A DNA stretch of 64,000 bases from Chrysopilus asiliformis. Lineage: Eukaryota; Arthropoda; Insecta; Diptera; Rhagionidae. Positions 12,901 to 26,900 of the stretch are shown here, in pieces. The stretch lies in the NCBI GenBank assembly GCA_964034945.1, contig OZ035960.1, positions 78,029,331-78,093,330 on the forward strand. The letters are read 5' to 3'. A program made the translations under genes and the position numbers. How positions within the stretch are numbered: position 1 is the first letter of the stretch; each line of letters opens with the position of its first letter. The notes beneath the pieces are model-generated. The model ran no database searches and was not told where the DNA came from. It worked only from the letters and a program-made list of their open reading frames with translations.

Positions 12901-15900
12901 AAGATTCTTTGCATAGTCTATACCAATATGCCCACAGGGCTCTAGATTACAGATATCTACTTGTTAACGAATTTACTTGAGCAATTTATATTTTTTGCAT
13001 TCACTTTTCTTCTTTTCTTTTGGTTCATCGGAATCCAGTGAAGATGGTCACTGTCGTACATCAAATATTAGAAGCTATTTATTTTTGCCTCATTAATTAC
13101 TTTGTATTAATTGTAAGATTGTTTTACTTTTTATTATATGGAATAGATCAGGGCTCTGCAACCTTTATTTGCATACGGCACACCAATTTTTTTTATATGT
13201 TATATTTTTCTAGAAGAAAATATATTATTATTATTATTAAAAGTAAGTATGTTAGAATTTCGTTTACGATATCTCCAAAGGCTTGCCTATAATATTCCAC
13301 AGCAATGTTGGCAATCATAAACATAAAAACAAAAATCTGATCAAAAAAGTACCGTAAAAAGAGGTGTGATTGACCCTTGGCGGGTGACTTTGGCCCAACT
13401 CACAAAAAAGTTTGTCATCCCAATATGGCCTACATTTCTTATATTACAGGTTTTTTTACTCTAGTCTCTTCGTTGTAGTAATTCGTTAATATAATGAAAA
13501 ATATACAATGGGACAAAGTCACCCCAACCCCTAGGTGACTTTGGCCCGAGCGAAAAACAAGTTCTGCAAAGAGCAGAACATAAAACGTTATTAATATTTT
13601 TCGCAATTAACGTTTAGAAAGGTCTAACAAAGAAAATATATACAAAAAACTATGTGGTAATTACGTGCAAAGAAAAAATATAGTCGAAAAATTATTAAGA
13701 CATGTTTTTTTGGGCCAAAGTCACCTAAGTTTACGGTACACTATTAGAAAAAGTAGTACTTAAAAAAATTGGCGGGTAATGTGGTATACTGTTCTTTCCA
13801 TACAAATATTTAAGGTGAGTAATGTGGAATACTGTTTCTTCCATTCAAATATTAAATATGTGTATGGATGAAATAGTATGCCACATTAGCCGTTTTCACC
13901 ATGACAAACCAAAAAAATGATTTCTTAGTTAAATTCGCCACAATCCAAAAATGTTCCTTTCAAAAATCAAACGTGTTGTCTAAATAATCGTTCAATGCGT
14001 CGCAGTTAAAAAACTACTTTAAATTGGCTTTTAAAATTCACTTTGAAAGTGGAGACAATTAAATTTTGATTGCGCTCTAAAACGTCTTTAAGAAAATTAC
14101 GATATAACCTGATAAAACATGGACTTGTCAACACCAACAATGGTTTTCTGATTTCCTGAATTAAAAAAAAATATTTCAGAAGGCCAAAATTTTTCAATTT
14201 CCAATTGTTTGGAAGCAATTGTTTAATTACATTTTTTTAGAATTTCATACCCCAGTATTTTACAGATATTTTACGTGCCAGAATTTGTTTTCCTTATTTT
14301 CCAATTTTTGAAAAATAATTTCTAGAAAACAAAATATACGGACCGCTCTCTCTAGGTTATCTGATTTATACCCCACTAAATTTGGTTTCCTAGATTTTGC
14401 GATATTCACATTATTAACAGAGCGACGTCGAGTCAAACAGCCAATAGGCACCCTCGGACAACGAAGGCCCGCGGGCTTTCTGGCGCTATGTCAATATATG
14501 GGGAAGTTTCGGTGTTTTTAAATTTTAAAACGTTTGATAATAAAGTGGGTATAGTGATTTTCTGGAACCGAGTACCCGTCTAGTAGGAACAAATCAAAGA
14601 ACCGAGAACCGAGGCCGTTGGAGAACAGTCTCCGAGAAGAAGACAAATAAGGAGAATTTATGGCAAAAACTCAAAATAGCAATAATTCTATTTCTTTTTT
14701 GATTTTTTTTTTGTCTCCGAGTCGAATCCGGTTCTAGGACTCGAATTTTATTCCTCATTTCAAGTCTGTTAAAAATCAAAATTGAAAGTCTTACCCGTGA
14801 TGGTCGTTAACAGCCCCAACTACTCCAAGAATTAGGGGCCATCCGAAAGTTAATGTTTCACCGGTTCCATTTAAGATTTGCAAAACACATTCTAGTTGCC
14901 TTTGTCGAACGTCACCATGATGCACATTAGAAAGCTCCGCCAATGGATTTAATAACAAAGTCTGTAGTTTCTAAAATTAGAGTAATGAAAATTACAAAGT
15001 AGATATTTTTCAATATTTTTGACGTCTGCGAGAACCTATTAGCATGTGCAACACTTACATAGTTATTACAAGATATCGCATTTTTAACTGATGGCCCGAT
15101 TAAATTTGTCGAATTAAAGGAATTCAATGCATTTTTTTTAATATACGGAGAGCTTTACTTACCAAGTTATGTTTAAGAGGTGTATCGTATTTAAACTGTA
15201 ATGCTGCTTTTACTAAGTATGTTATTGCTTCTACTCCCCATTCCCTCATGCGAATATGTCTATGCTGACATACTTCTAAAAGGTGATTCGTCAGTGGTCT
15301 CCACACTACGCCGATTCTAGGTAAATTTACTAATCCAGTTTCCAGCAATTTGGCAACAGCAAATAGTGAAGGCTCCTAATTATATGATAATAGATATGGA
15401 TTTATGTTTAATTATATAATTTTTACCCTATTATTGTAAGCCAACTCCATCGCTTCATGTGATAATTTGCATAACGCTTCTATTAAACTAATTAATGCGG
15501 CATCATTTAAAAGTTTACTGGTCTCGAAAAGCTCACTTAACATTTGGGATAAAACTGGTAAATCCGTTACTACTGCTGTCTGAATTCCAACGATAGAGTC
15601 AAATGCTGGTTTGGTGACGGCCTAAAAATTAGTTGTTTATCAAATATTGGGTCCAAAATTTTTTGTGTGAAATCACCTGTAGACTACCACCCGTAGATGG
15701 CTTCAAACCAAGTATCCAAACAAGATGTTGAAGAGTTAGCAAAACTATATACCACGACGATCCCAAAAAGCTACCATAGTTATTCGCAGTTCGTAATAGC
15801 GCACGCATACATTGTAAGTTCTTCGCCGTTAACATAACTGGCCCTTGTATATTCGTTGAAGGTAGTGATGCTGTTGGTAATGGAGTTCCAACGGCAACAA

Positions 15901-18900
15901 CTTGATGTCTAAAATCATTTTCTCCGCACTGAGCAACAACTTGACCACATACATCAGAACTGTTAAATCTTCTAATACCTGAAAATATGAAAATTAAAGA
16001 CTTCTATTTATGCAATTCAATTTAGGAATAGAGACTGAAAGTCGTCGGCGTATAATTTGAAAATATTTAAAGTTTTTCATCTATGACGAATATTAAATTT
16101 TGAGTGATGTGGTTTAATTTACAATACAGCGCATCTTGTTTTTGTGTAAATAAAACTATAAATACTTTTTTTCTGGTTCCAGCCAGAGCTTAGGGGAAGA
16201 CGCTTTAATGCCGAAACACGAATACTGAGCCGGACAAAAGGAGATGTCGGTTTATATTTCTGCGGGTTATAGTCCGGGGGAACATATATGATGATATATC
16301 ATTCCAAAGTCTTGTTGTTGGCGGAATGAATGAACTCCCAAACTTTACTGTACGAAAACGGAAGGCTCAAAAAAAATAACCTAAGCACCGTTAGAGATAC
16401 GTAAAAAACAACAAGGCAAAAAATGTGGAAAATTTTATATCCTTCTGTCAGTCTGTCAGTCTATCAGTCTATCAGTCTATCAGTCTATCAGTCTATCAGT
16501 CTATCAGTCTATCAGTCTATCAGTCTATCAGTCTATCAGTCTATCAGTCTATCAGTCTATCAGTCTATCAGTCTATCAGTCTACCAGTCTATCAGTCTAT
16601 CAGTCTATCAGTCTATCAGTCTATCAGTCTATCAGTCTATCAGTCTATCAGTCTATCAGTCTATCAGTCTATCAGTCTATCAGTCTATCAGTCTATCAGT
16701 CTATCAGTCTATCAGTCTATCAGTCTGTCAGTCTGTCAGTCTGTCAGTCTGTCAGTCTGTCAGTCGGTCAGTCGGTCAGTCTGTCAGTTTGTCAGATAGA
16801 TTTTTTAATGTCAGAATCGGATTCAGCGACCTCAAAACCCCAATTTTCTCCGGAAAATTTCAAGAAACTAAAATCACGTTATCCGGATTTTCTCCGGAAA
16901 ATTTCAAGAAACTAAAATCACGTTATCCTTACAAGATTTTCCTTTATCCTTACGGACTTCTTAACATCAAAATCGGATTCAGTCCCCCAAAAATCCCATA
17001 TGAGTTCTTTCTGGAAAATTACGAAAAGGATAGGATAACCTTCGGTTCAGTGGTTCTCGAAATCCTGCATTACAATTTTTTTAGGACTTTGTTTTATACT
17101 ATTATAGATTTGCTTCGCGAGTTATTTTTTTGCGATAAATTCGCGAACGAATCGTTTTTTCAACTCTCCAAACGATTCCCCATACCCTTTATTTTTTAAA
17201 AAAATCCACTAAAAAGGAAAAATATGTTTTTTGGGGCTGTGTTTCAGAAATAAAAGCGACATAAAGCCATGCTTTTATTTCTGATACACAAGCACTCAAA
17301 AAAAAAAATTTTTCCTTTTTAGTGCATTTTCTTTAAATAAAAGCTTCTTAAAAAAATTTATTTGTATTCTGCGTAGATAAAAAATGGTCACCATCTTCCA
17401 ATTTAAATGAGGAAACCAGTATGACTTTTTCTTTAGTTGAAACTTTGAATCTATTGTTTATTTATAGAATAAATGTCATTATTTTGCTGGGAGTTTCGTA
17501 TAGGAATTTATTTTTAAATTGTTGCCCGAATTATCAAGTTTTGTTAAAAATGTTCATAGAAATGAAATAAACATAACAAAAGCTATAATTGCCAATCTGG
17601 CAATCATTGGAGACCCGTATGGTGATATTCGTATCAAAATTCGAACAGTTGTATCAAAATTCCACTTTGAAGTCAAACTTTCCAATAAGATTTTTTTAAA
17701 TTTATTCCAATCGGATTTTGATGTATGGGAGTTTTATGTAGAATCATATCCTAAATAACTTTTGTTCTTGGACTTTTTTGATAAGATGCACCGTTTTTGA
17801 GATATTCGCAAAAAACGTTTTCATTCGTATGGGGGGTACCCCCCCTAATGGTCCATTTTCGCCCATTAACGAACTTAGCCTCGCATTTTAAGAAAAACGG
17901 ATCTGCGCAAAATTTCAAGTCTCTAGCTCAATCCGTGCGCCCGCATTCCGCGCCACAGACAGACGGACAGACGGACAGACGGACAGACAGACGGACAGAC
18001 GGACAGACGGACGGACATGCTAAATTCAACTTTTTTCATCATTCTAAACACACTGGTGTAATTCATTTTTTTGTGCGATGACGGGATCTTGGCGTTACAA
18101 ACGGTAAGGCAAAGTTAATATACCCTTTGGTTTCACCATACGGGTATAAAATGCACTGTAGTTAATACTGTGATACAGACCAAGTAGCCCAAACTAACTT
18201 TTTGATTATTTAAAAAAAAAAGATCCGAAAAAAATTGCATCTGACTTCCACTATTCCATTATTCCAATCAGATATAAGGGGAGTGCACCAACAGTGGAGG
18301 TTCAGTTCCACCTGCTTGATATGCTGATATTTTGGTTATTTCAGCACTTGGTTCCGGACTTAATCTGAAAAATTTATGGGACAATCTCCTGGCATCATCT
18401 TGATTTTTTCCCTCTCGGTTTTCCTTTCTTCCACTTTTACCCCCCGTGCTACAATGGAAAATGAAAGGCGTGAAACCCCCTTCTGTTCTCTTATCCAGCT
18501 ACCCCACCTTAAGTGTGGCCATAAACCACGACTCGCGAACTAAGCTAGCAAAGGTATGTCCGTCTCTGAATCAGCGGCTTCCGCACCACTAGCGGTCAGA
18601 TTGTGAGAAAGGTGTCACACTCCCTTCTAGCCGTGTTCACCACAAACCCTATAAATACAAACTTACATTTTATATTAAAGAACTTACATTTTAAATCTAT
18701 TCCCCGATAAAAGGAATTATCGAATATGGATAGAGCATAATGAGATGGTAATGATGCCTTACAAATTGTTATTATAAAGGCATCCCTGGGCGCGTTCAAT
18801 TCTTGTTCTCCACACAGATATATATACGTTTGCATTGCTTTTAGTAAATGTTCGCAGGTGCTTTCTTCCAAAGCTGCATCTAATAGAGGTGTAACTCCAG

Positions 18901-21900
18901 TAAGTAAACCACTCCAACTAGACTTTATAAGTTGTGTCGACAAGTTGTCCTATGACAAAAATATTAAATCAAATTGAGTTATTATAAGAATATGAAATTT
19001 TAGAAGCTGCATGTTGTGACATAGATTCATTTCAAAATATCATACCATATCATAAAAAGCTTGCTACAATATATTTTCTACACATTAAGAGCCCGCAAAA
19101 ACATCACACAACCTGATGATAAAAGTGATATTCAAATCAGTGGCGTGCGGTGCCAAAACCCTTGTGGTGCGCAGAATTTTATGAAGATACAACAAACTGA
19201 TATATCCTTTTTATACCCATTCTAAAAATTTACAAGTTCCAAATTAAATAAACGGTAATTTCGTTCCTCTTAAATGAAATGGAAACCATATGCTCACTAG
19301 CGTGTCACTTCGATTGTTATGTCACTCCACGTGGATTTTGCTATTTTCATAGTCGCGAGAATCGGCAATTTAAATCCATACCTGAATACCTGTCTAACTG
19401 AACACTGAGCAGTGAAATTTGCAAATATGCATTTAACTTACGTTTTCTCTTTATTCATTCTACTTGACTGGGCGGACTTTCAATTCCGAAAAATTTCCGT
19501 GCATTTCAAACTAAAAGTGCCGGAAAATCACAAACTCTATTTGCATTAATATCATGTCTCCCATAAATCAGCTTTTCAACCTAAGTAGTGAAAATCACGA
19601 TTTAAAAATTCCGTAAAAAGGGAATAAAAACTAATTAAATTGAAAATACACTTCTCGGGATACCTTCAATAGCGCAGCGATATGCTACGTACCCAAGGAA
19701 ATTTACCAAGTTAATCGGAATGCATTCAAGTAAATAGGGCAACCAATACTACGGGAGATGAGTCACCATACGCTAGATTGTACCACGAGAAAGAGATTTT
19801 TCTCTCGAAATATTCTGTTCAATGGTGGAATTCGTTTTACTTTTTTTTTATTTTGATATTATATTTGATAGCTTTTTGGAGTCAGCCGAGTCCATCTTAG
19901 GCTGCAGTGATAGACCAGAGCGGAACGACTAGTTCGATGATGAATACAAACTAGTAACTGAACAAAAGAATGCTGCATACCGAGCATTGCAGCAATCTAA
20001 ACAATCGCGGGCAGATGTAGAGAGATATAAGGAGTTCAGAAGACAAGAAAAAAAGAACTCATAGATGCAAAAAGGAAGCCTGGGAAACAGTAATCGTCTG
20101 TGAAATTGAAAAGTACAGAGAACAAGATCCGCACCAGGCGCGAAAGCACTACTTGCAAGGACAAACAAGGGGAGACATTGCGGATCTCGAAAAACGAGAC
20201 CAGCGAATTCGAGAGGCAACTTCGATTTCGAGAGATAATGGAATTACGTATCTCGAACATGCAATTTCGAGATTTCCCCAAGGGAAATATTGTTGACAGA
20301 AAATTTTGTTTATTTTTGTGGTGTTAAAGTGAAAAGTTGCATTTAATTGTTCCTCTTTATTCAGTAAAATGTTTCTTCCGAACATTTTCAACAACTGCCG
20401 TCTAAAATCAACAACTGCCGTCTCGAAAGCACAAGACCTTTCGAGAAATATCGATAGAGAGAAATGTCAGAAACCCTCGATTTTCGAGATAAGCAATCAG
20501 ACATTAAATTCGAGAAAACGAACGAGCCCAAGGCAAATTTTTGGGAAATTTCAAATGCATTTTATATTTTTAAGTTTTTCGCAGTTTTTTGCTTTATGCG
20601 GATAAATTCTTTCAAGTGGTATGCTACAAAACCCTTTAAATATTTATTTGGGTTTTATAAAAAACCACTAATAAGAGAATTTTGTATTATTCTATGTGCG
20701 TTCAGTAAAAAATTATTACTTTCGAAAGAACATTTTTTTGTGGTTTTTAGGTATTTTTAAAAGCCAGCACCCACTTTTTTTTCTTTGGAAATGCGAATTT
20801 TGCGATATTTATGCAAAAAAATGTTGTTTCGAGTAATCTTAAATTTCGAGAAATTGGTATGCAATGTCGAGCACAAAATCGAGATAGGCAATACCAATTC
20901 ATGGTTTCTCGATCGAACTAGCGTTTGTTCGAGATACGCAATATGCCCCAAGGAAATCTGGTTACCGATCTGGAAAGTATTCTGGAACGATGGGAAAAGC
21001 ACTTCAATGAATTGTTGAATGGTCAACTGGATAAAGAAAATGGAGACCCCGCCATTGAGTCAAACTGAGTACGAGCTGCAGCCACCAAGCTTGGTTGAAA
21101 TAGTTTATGCGATCCGTCGACTTAAAAACAACAAAGCGGCCGCTGTCGACGGGATTACAGCGGAGCTGATCAAGGATGGCGGCCCGGAATTACACCGAGC
21201 AGTTCATAAGGTTATAGTGCGTGGGTGGGATGAGGAAACGATCTCAGACGAGTGGAAGAGAGGTATCATATGCCCCAAACATAAAAAGCGGAGTATCATG
21301 GAGTGCAGCAATTATAGGGGTATTACGTTGTTGAGTACCACCTATGAGATATTCTCCTCTATCCTGCAATGGAGGATTTCTTCATTCGTGAATAAAAACG
21401 TTGGTTCATACCAATGCTGCTTTAGACCAGGAAAATCAACAGACCAGATTTTTACCCTTAGGCAGGAGATGGAAAAATCTCTAGAGTGCTACACCACATC
21501 TTCATAGATTTTAAAGCCGACTATGATAGCATAGTCATGGTAGAACTTTATAAAGCCATGAGAGAGTTCGGCATCCCAAATAAATTGATAAGACTGTGTA
21601 GGATGACCGTAACCAATATATCAAGCTATGTCAAAGTGGCCGGATCATTGTCCCGCCCAATTACCATCCACAACGGACTCCGACAAGGGAATGGTTTACC
21701 ATGCATCATCTTCAACCTGGCATTTAAGAATGTGATCCGCGACTCGGAGATCGCAACAAGAAGAACTGTCCTCTACAAGTCCGGGACAGATCAAATAAAG
21801 CTGTAGAAAAAACTTTCAACCAGATTGGGCGGCACATAATCTAGGGCTGCACATAAACGAAAGCAAAACTAAGTATATGGTAGCATCGTCAGCGTCAAAT

Positions 21901-23856
21901 CAACCAGCGGATATTGGTCAAAGTATACGGGTAGGAAACCACATACCTTAAAATTGAACGAAGCTTCAGCTAACTAGGTTCAAAAATAGCAGCCGACAAC
22001 AACTTGAAAGAAGAAATCCGGACACGGCTGCTTAAACTCAACAAAAACTACTGCAGCTTATCAAAACTTTTCAAGTCTAAAACCTAACCATAATAACCAA
22101 ACTACACCTGTACAGGATCCTGATTTTGCCAGTCCTCATTTATTCCTCTGAGGCTTGGGTACGAAGCAAAAATAATTGCGACCTCTTGTACGATTCCAGA
22201 TGACTCTACAATGACGAGGTCTATGAGAAATATCAGCACGTGCGCGAAGTCAAGCTCATAAAACTCAACAGACTCCGGTGGGCTGGTCATGTCACTCGAA
22301 TGAGTGAAAGTGACCCGGCTCGGAAAGTCTTTTGTGGTAGCTTATTAACAACAAGGCGACGAGGAAGGTCCAACCGCAGATGGCAAGACGGCGTCGACCA
22401 GGACGCGAAGAGAATTGGGATGCAAACATGGAGGTCATCGGCACGTAACCGGGACCTCTGGCGAGACATTGCGGAAGGCCAAGACCGGAAACCGGTTGTA
22501 GCGCCGAGAGAGAGAGATAAAATGGCGAAGAATTAGTGTAAAAAAATATTGTTTTTAAAGCAAGTGGCTCCCAGGAATATTACAGAATAAAATATATTTT
22601 TGTGATCCTAAATATTTAACTTCTCTGCAACTTTTTCCTTTCCACAATGTCCAAAATCTTTAAAATCGATCAATTAGAACTCGAGAAAAAGACTATTGGT
22701 AATTTTGGGCACGTCTGTATTTCCTAAACTAAGCCTTCATTCACAATTCTGAGAAGTTTTTTTCCTAAATAGAGCTTTGACATGAGGTCAGGTTATAGGC
22801 CTCCACAATCATTTATCCCCGCTTCAAATCAACAAGTGTAAGGCATCATTACCAAGTTATTCGGGAGAATTACGCGTAAACGACTCGACTGAACTAGCTG
22901 AAATTTTACAGAGTTGTAGCATATACCCAGTCTATGAAAGGAAATCCATTAACTCATAGCACATATTTAATTACGACAAGGAGACGAACTAACTCTTTTC
23001 CTTTTTAAGTTTGTCCCTGATTTCGCGGTGCAAAACTCTAGAGTCGAGAGTCGGGGACCATATATAATAAATCTAGCCAGATTCTCGCATGAGCTGATAA
23101 TAGATTTGATAGCAAAAAATAAAAATCAACTAAAATAAATCTTGTCGCCATAAAAGAAGCTGCTAGTAGAAGCACCTGGTAGCTTCAAAAAACTCCAACC
23201 AAAATATACAAAATATAAATTTTGGTGGCTACAGCATAGAACATGTTGACATTTTTATTTATTTGGGTGCTGAAATAATAAAAATGATCTTATCTTTGAT
23301 TAAAAGGCGCATTCAACTTAGGCACCGAGCATTTTTTGGTCTCAGCAAACTGTGAAGTTAAAAACTATTAACAGAAGGCTATAGTGTGTGCTCTATAAAA
23401 GTTTAATTAAGCCCGTAGTCATATATGGTTCGGTAACTTGGTGTATGTCCAAAGAACATGAGTAACAGTTATGTGATTTTGAACGTAATATTCTTCGGCG
23501 ATTTTGAACGTAATATTCTTCGGCAATTAAAGTTGAAGAAAATATTTAACGAATCCGTTACAATCATGAATTAAAGGTGCTATACAAGGAACCAGATATC
23601 GTGAAATTCATCAAAATAGGACGCCTGCGCTGGACAGGACATGTCGCCAGAATGGGCTATGGATTCCCTACCTGAATATATGAAAATGAAAGATGAATAT
23701 GAATCCAGAAGGACAAAGATCGCAAGGTTAAGTAACTTTAATAGAGATGCTTGAATCCTTCAGATTAACAACTGGAAGACGAAGGCCTTAGATAGCCCCG
23801 TGTGGAGGCACATTTTGCATGACACCAAAGTCCAGCCCTGACTGTAAAGCGAGAGA

Positions 23857-23937
<81 letters not shown>

Positions 23938-26900
23938 CATATACTGCGAACTTACTGATAAGCCTGTTAAATATTCTTCTCTCTTCTGACAACCTTTCCT
24001 GCTATCTCCTAAACTACTGGGGTGGCTTCATGTAACTTATTTTCGATCGACTAATTGGTCGAAGGAAATCTTTCGTCGACCAAAACTGATTAAACAGGAG
24101 GACACTCACTCTGGTGCACACGATATAAGAGTCTTTTCTGGGTAATTTGGGGTCGCTGAATCCGAATCTGGCAGTGGTTTGGCTGTACCAGCTTTACTTT
24201 TTCAGATATGAAGGAAAAAATAATTGTTGATTTCCAGATTATAAACATTTATGAGTTACTCACCATATCGGAAAAAGTAAAGCTGGTACAGCCAAACCAC
24301 TGCCAGATTCGGATTCAGCGACCCCAAATTACCCAGAAAAGACTCTTATATCGTGTGCACCAGTGTGAGTGTCCTCCTGTTTAATCAGTTTTGGTCGACG
24401 AAAGATTTCCTTCGACCAATTAGTCGATCGAAAATAAGTTACATGAAGCCACCCCTGAATGGATTTTCAGGAAACATTTTTTCCAACTAAATTCAAATTC
24501 ACACTTTTCCCTTCATCCTTCTCCTCTTATCTCCTAATCGACTAAATGGACTTCGATACGGGTTTTACTATTGGGCAGGTTGTTCATCAGGGAAATTTTT
24601 TTCCCAATAAGTTCAAATTGCCCCCTTTCCTGAACACTCTCTCTCCTAACCGATTGTACAAGTAAGCTTTCTGCACATATCTTATGCTGCTTAGCAAAAA
24701 TATTTTTGTTCGTACAAAAAGCCAGCGCAGAGGCCACGACCCTGATTTAGGAAAACAATCCTGATTTAGTAAAAGTATCTTTTTGATGAAAAAATATCGA
24801 ATTTTTCGTACATAATTCGCCGAAAAAGTCGCCAAAATTAAATATCTAAATATATTTTTAACTTATAACAAACTTTTTCGAAACCGCTTTTACAAAAGAA
24901 AGAGCAAAAAATAAGCTGAATTATTTTAAGAAAACCTTTCAATCAATCGACCTGCATTAGGACTTGTTACTGAATAAGCTGATACAAGGATGAAAAGTTT
25001 TTTGAGTGTTATAATGAATTAAACAAATACGAATAAATAAATCATAAATTCAAAAAAAAAATAGCCGCCAAAAGATTTCATTCCACTTGAAATTCACATC
25101 AATATTACACATGCGTTTGCTTCCAAATTCCCATACGCAAGCACCGCTTGCCTTTTCCTGCTTAATTTGAAATGGAAATGTATGCGGCGAATTCGAATTT
25201 CACTGCCTGTCGATAATAAAAACATTTGTGAGGCTGGCAGCTATGATCAGTGTGTTAAAATTTTCATATCGAGAAGTTCTCGAATCTTATCAGTCGGAGA
25301 CTCTGCCCGAGCAAAAAGTGAAAAGTATTTTTTTCTAGTTTACAAAAACTTAGTAATACATTTAAACAATATTTTACTTGGTAAATTACCCCGAGTGAAA
25401 TTTTGATATGAATAATCGCTAGTTTTGATGAAAGATTTTCTTTTGTGTTTCAAAAGTTTAATGAAACATCTAAGTGTTCAATTAGTTTTGTTTATGTGAA
25501 GTTTTTGTGCGTGCAACACAAACCAAACAATAAAAGAAAAAAATTTAAAAAAACATACTTTTATTAAATAATAAATAAAAACATAACAAAAGCTATAATT
25601 GCCAATCTGGCAATTATTGAAAACCCGTATGGTGATATTCGTATCAAAATTCGAACAGTTGTACCAAAACTCCACTTTGAAGTCAAACTTTCCAATAAAA
25701 TTTTTTAAAATTTATTCCAATCGGATTTTGATGTATGGGAGTTTTATGTAGAATCATATCATAGATAACTTTTGTTCTTGCACTTTTTTGATAAGATGCA
25801 CCGTTTTTGAGATATTCACAAAAAAACATTTTCGTTCGTATGGGGGGACCCCCCCTAATGGTCCATTTTTGTCCATGAACGAACTTAGCCTCGCATGCGA
25901 AAAATGGATCTGCGCAAAATTTCAAGTCTGTAGCTCAATCTGTGCGCACGCAATCCGTGCCACAGACGGACGGGCAGACGGACGGACGGACATGCAAAAA
26001 TTAATTATTTTTATCATTCTAAACACACTGATGTAATTCATTTTTGTGTGTGATGACGGGATCTTGGCGTTACAAATGGTAAGGCAAAGTTAATATACCT
26101 ACCCTTTGGTTTCACCATACGGGTATAAAGAGTAATATCAGTCTGCTGTGTATTCACAACAATCTGCACACCCTTAGAATTTTGGCACCGCACGCCACCG
26201 CGTTGAATTAATGACAAGCAAGGTTGCCTGACGCAGACTTCTTGATGAAAATTGAAAGTTATATCCCGTTTACACCTGACACTTTATTCCTCTAAATAAA
26301 ATTCGTAGAGAAATTCAAGAAAAAATCGGGGCGTTAGTAAACTATCCATTTACGAACGTGGACTTACAGTACTAGGAAAGCAAACGAGATATCCAAATTC
26401 AAGTTCACGTGCAACATAAATGAATCACAGTACCTCACACGTATTCTCCCTTCCATATCTTTACTTTGATTTTCCTGTTTACTTTTAGTTTTTTTTCCAT
26501 TTTGATAAATTTTCCTCAAACGAAAGTCGAATGAATATCGGAAATCGTTGGAGAACATATTCGAGTTCGAATCGCAATAAGCAACAAATCAGACATAAAT
26601 GAATAGTAAAATAGATTATTGTACAGGAAAATTCAGCAACCGGTGTTGTAAACACAACTCATCTATTTTACCAGTTTTGTCATATTTTTATGGGCAACAC
26701 ATGGATTTGTTGTGGTTGTGGACGCTGCTTTAATGCTGTCCGAAATTACTTAGGATTTCGCTCACTTTTCCAGTACTGTAAATCCATGTTCGTAAATGGA
26801 AACTCTAAGTTATGCTACGTTAAACGATGTTGGTTGTCACCACTCTCATGCTGCTTCAAGAGACCATCACGAGCACGTTTGTTGTATTCCCGGGGTTATT

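Noticed and set aside
16423..17199. 258-codon open frame rich in SLSVYQSI
   Set aside because: It is the octamer satellite, which lacks stops in more than one frame; no conserved domain follows.
19139..26212. A single 7-kb hAT element between CAGTGGCGTGCGG (19139) and its inverse (26212)
   Set aside because: The flanks share no 8-bp duplication, and the interval holds MON2 intron parts plus independent elements; the ends are treated as separate relics.
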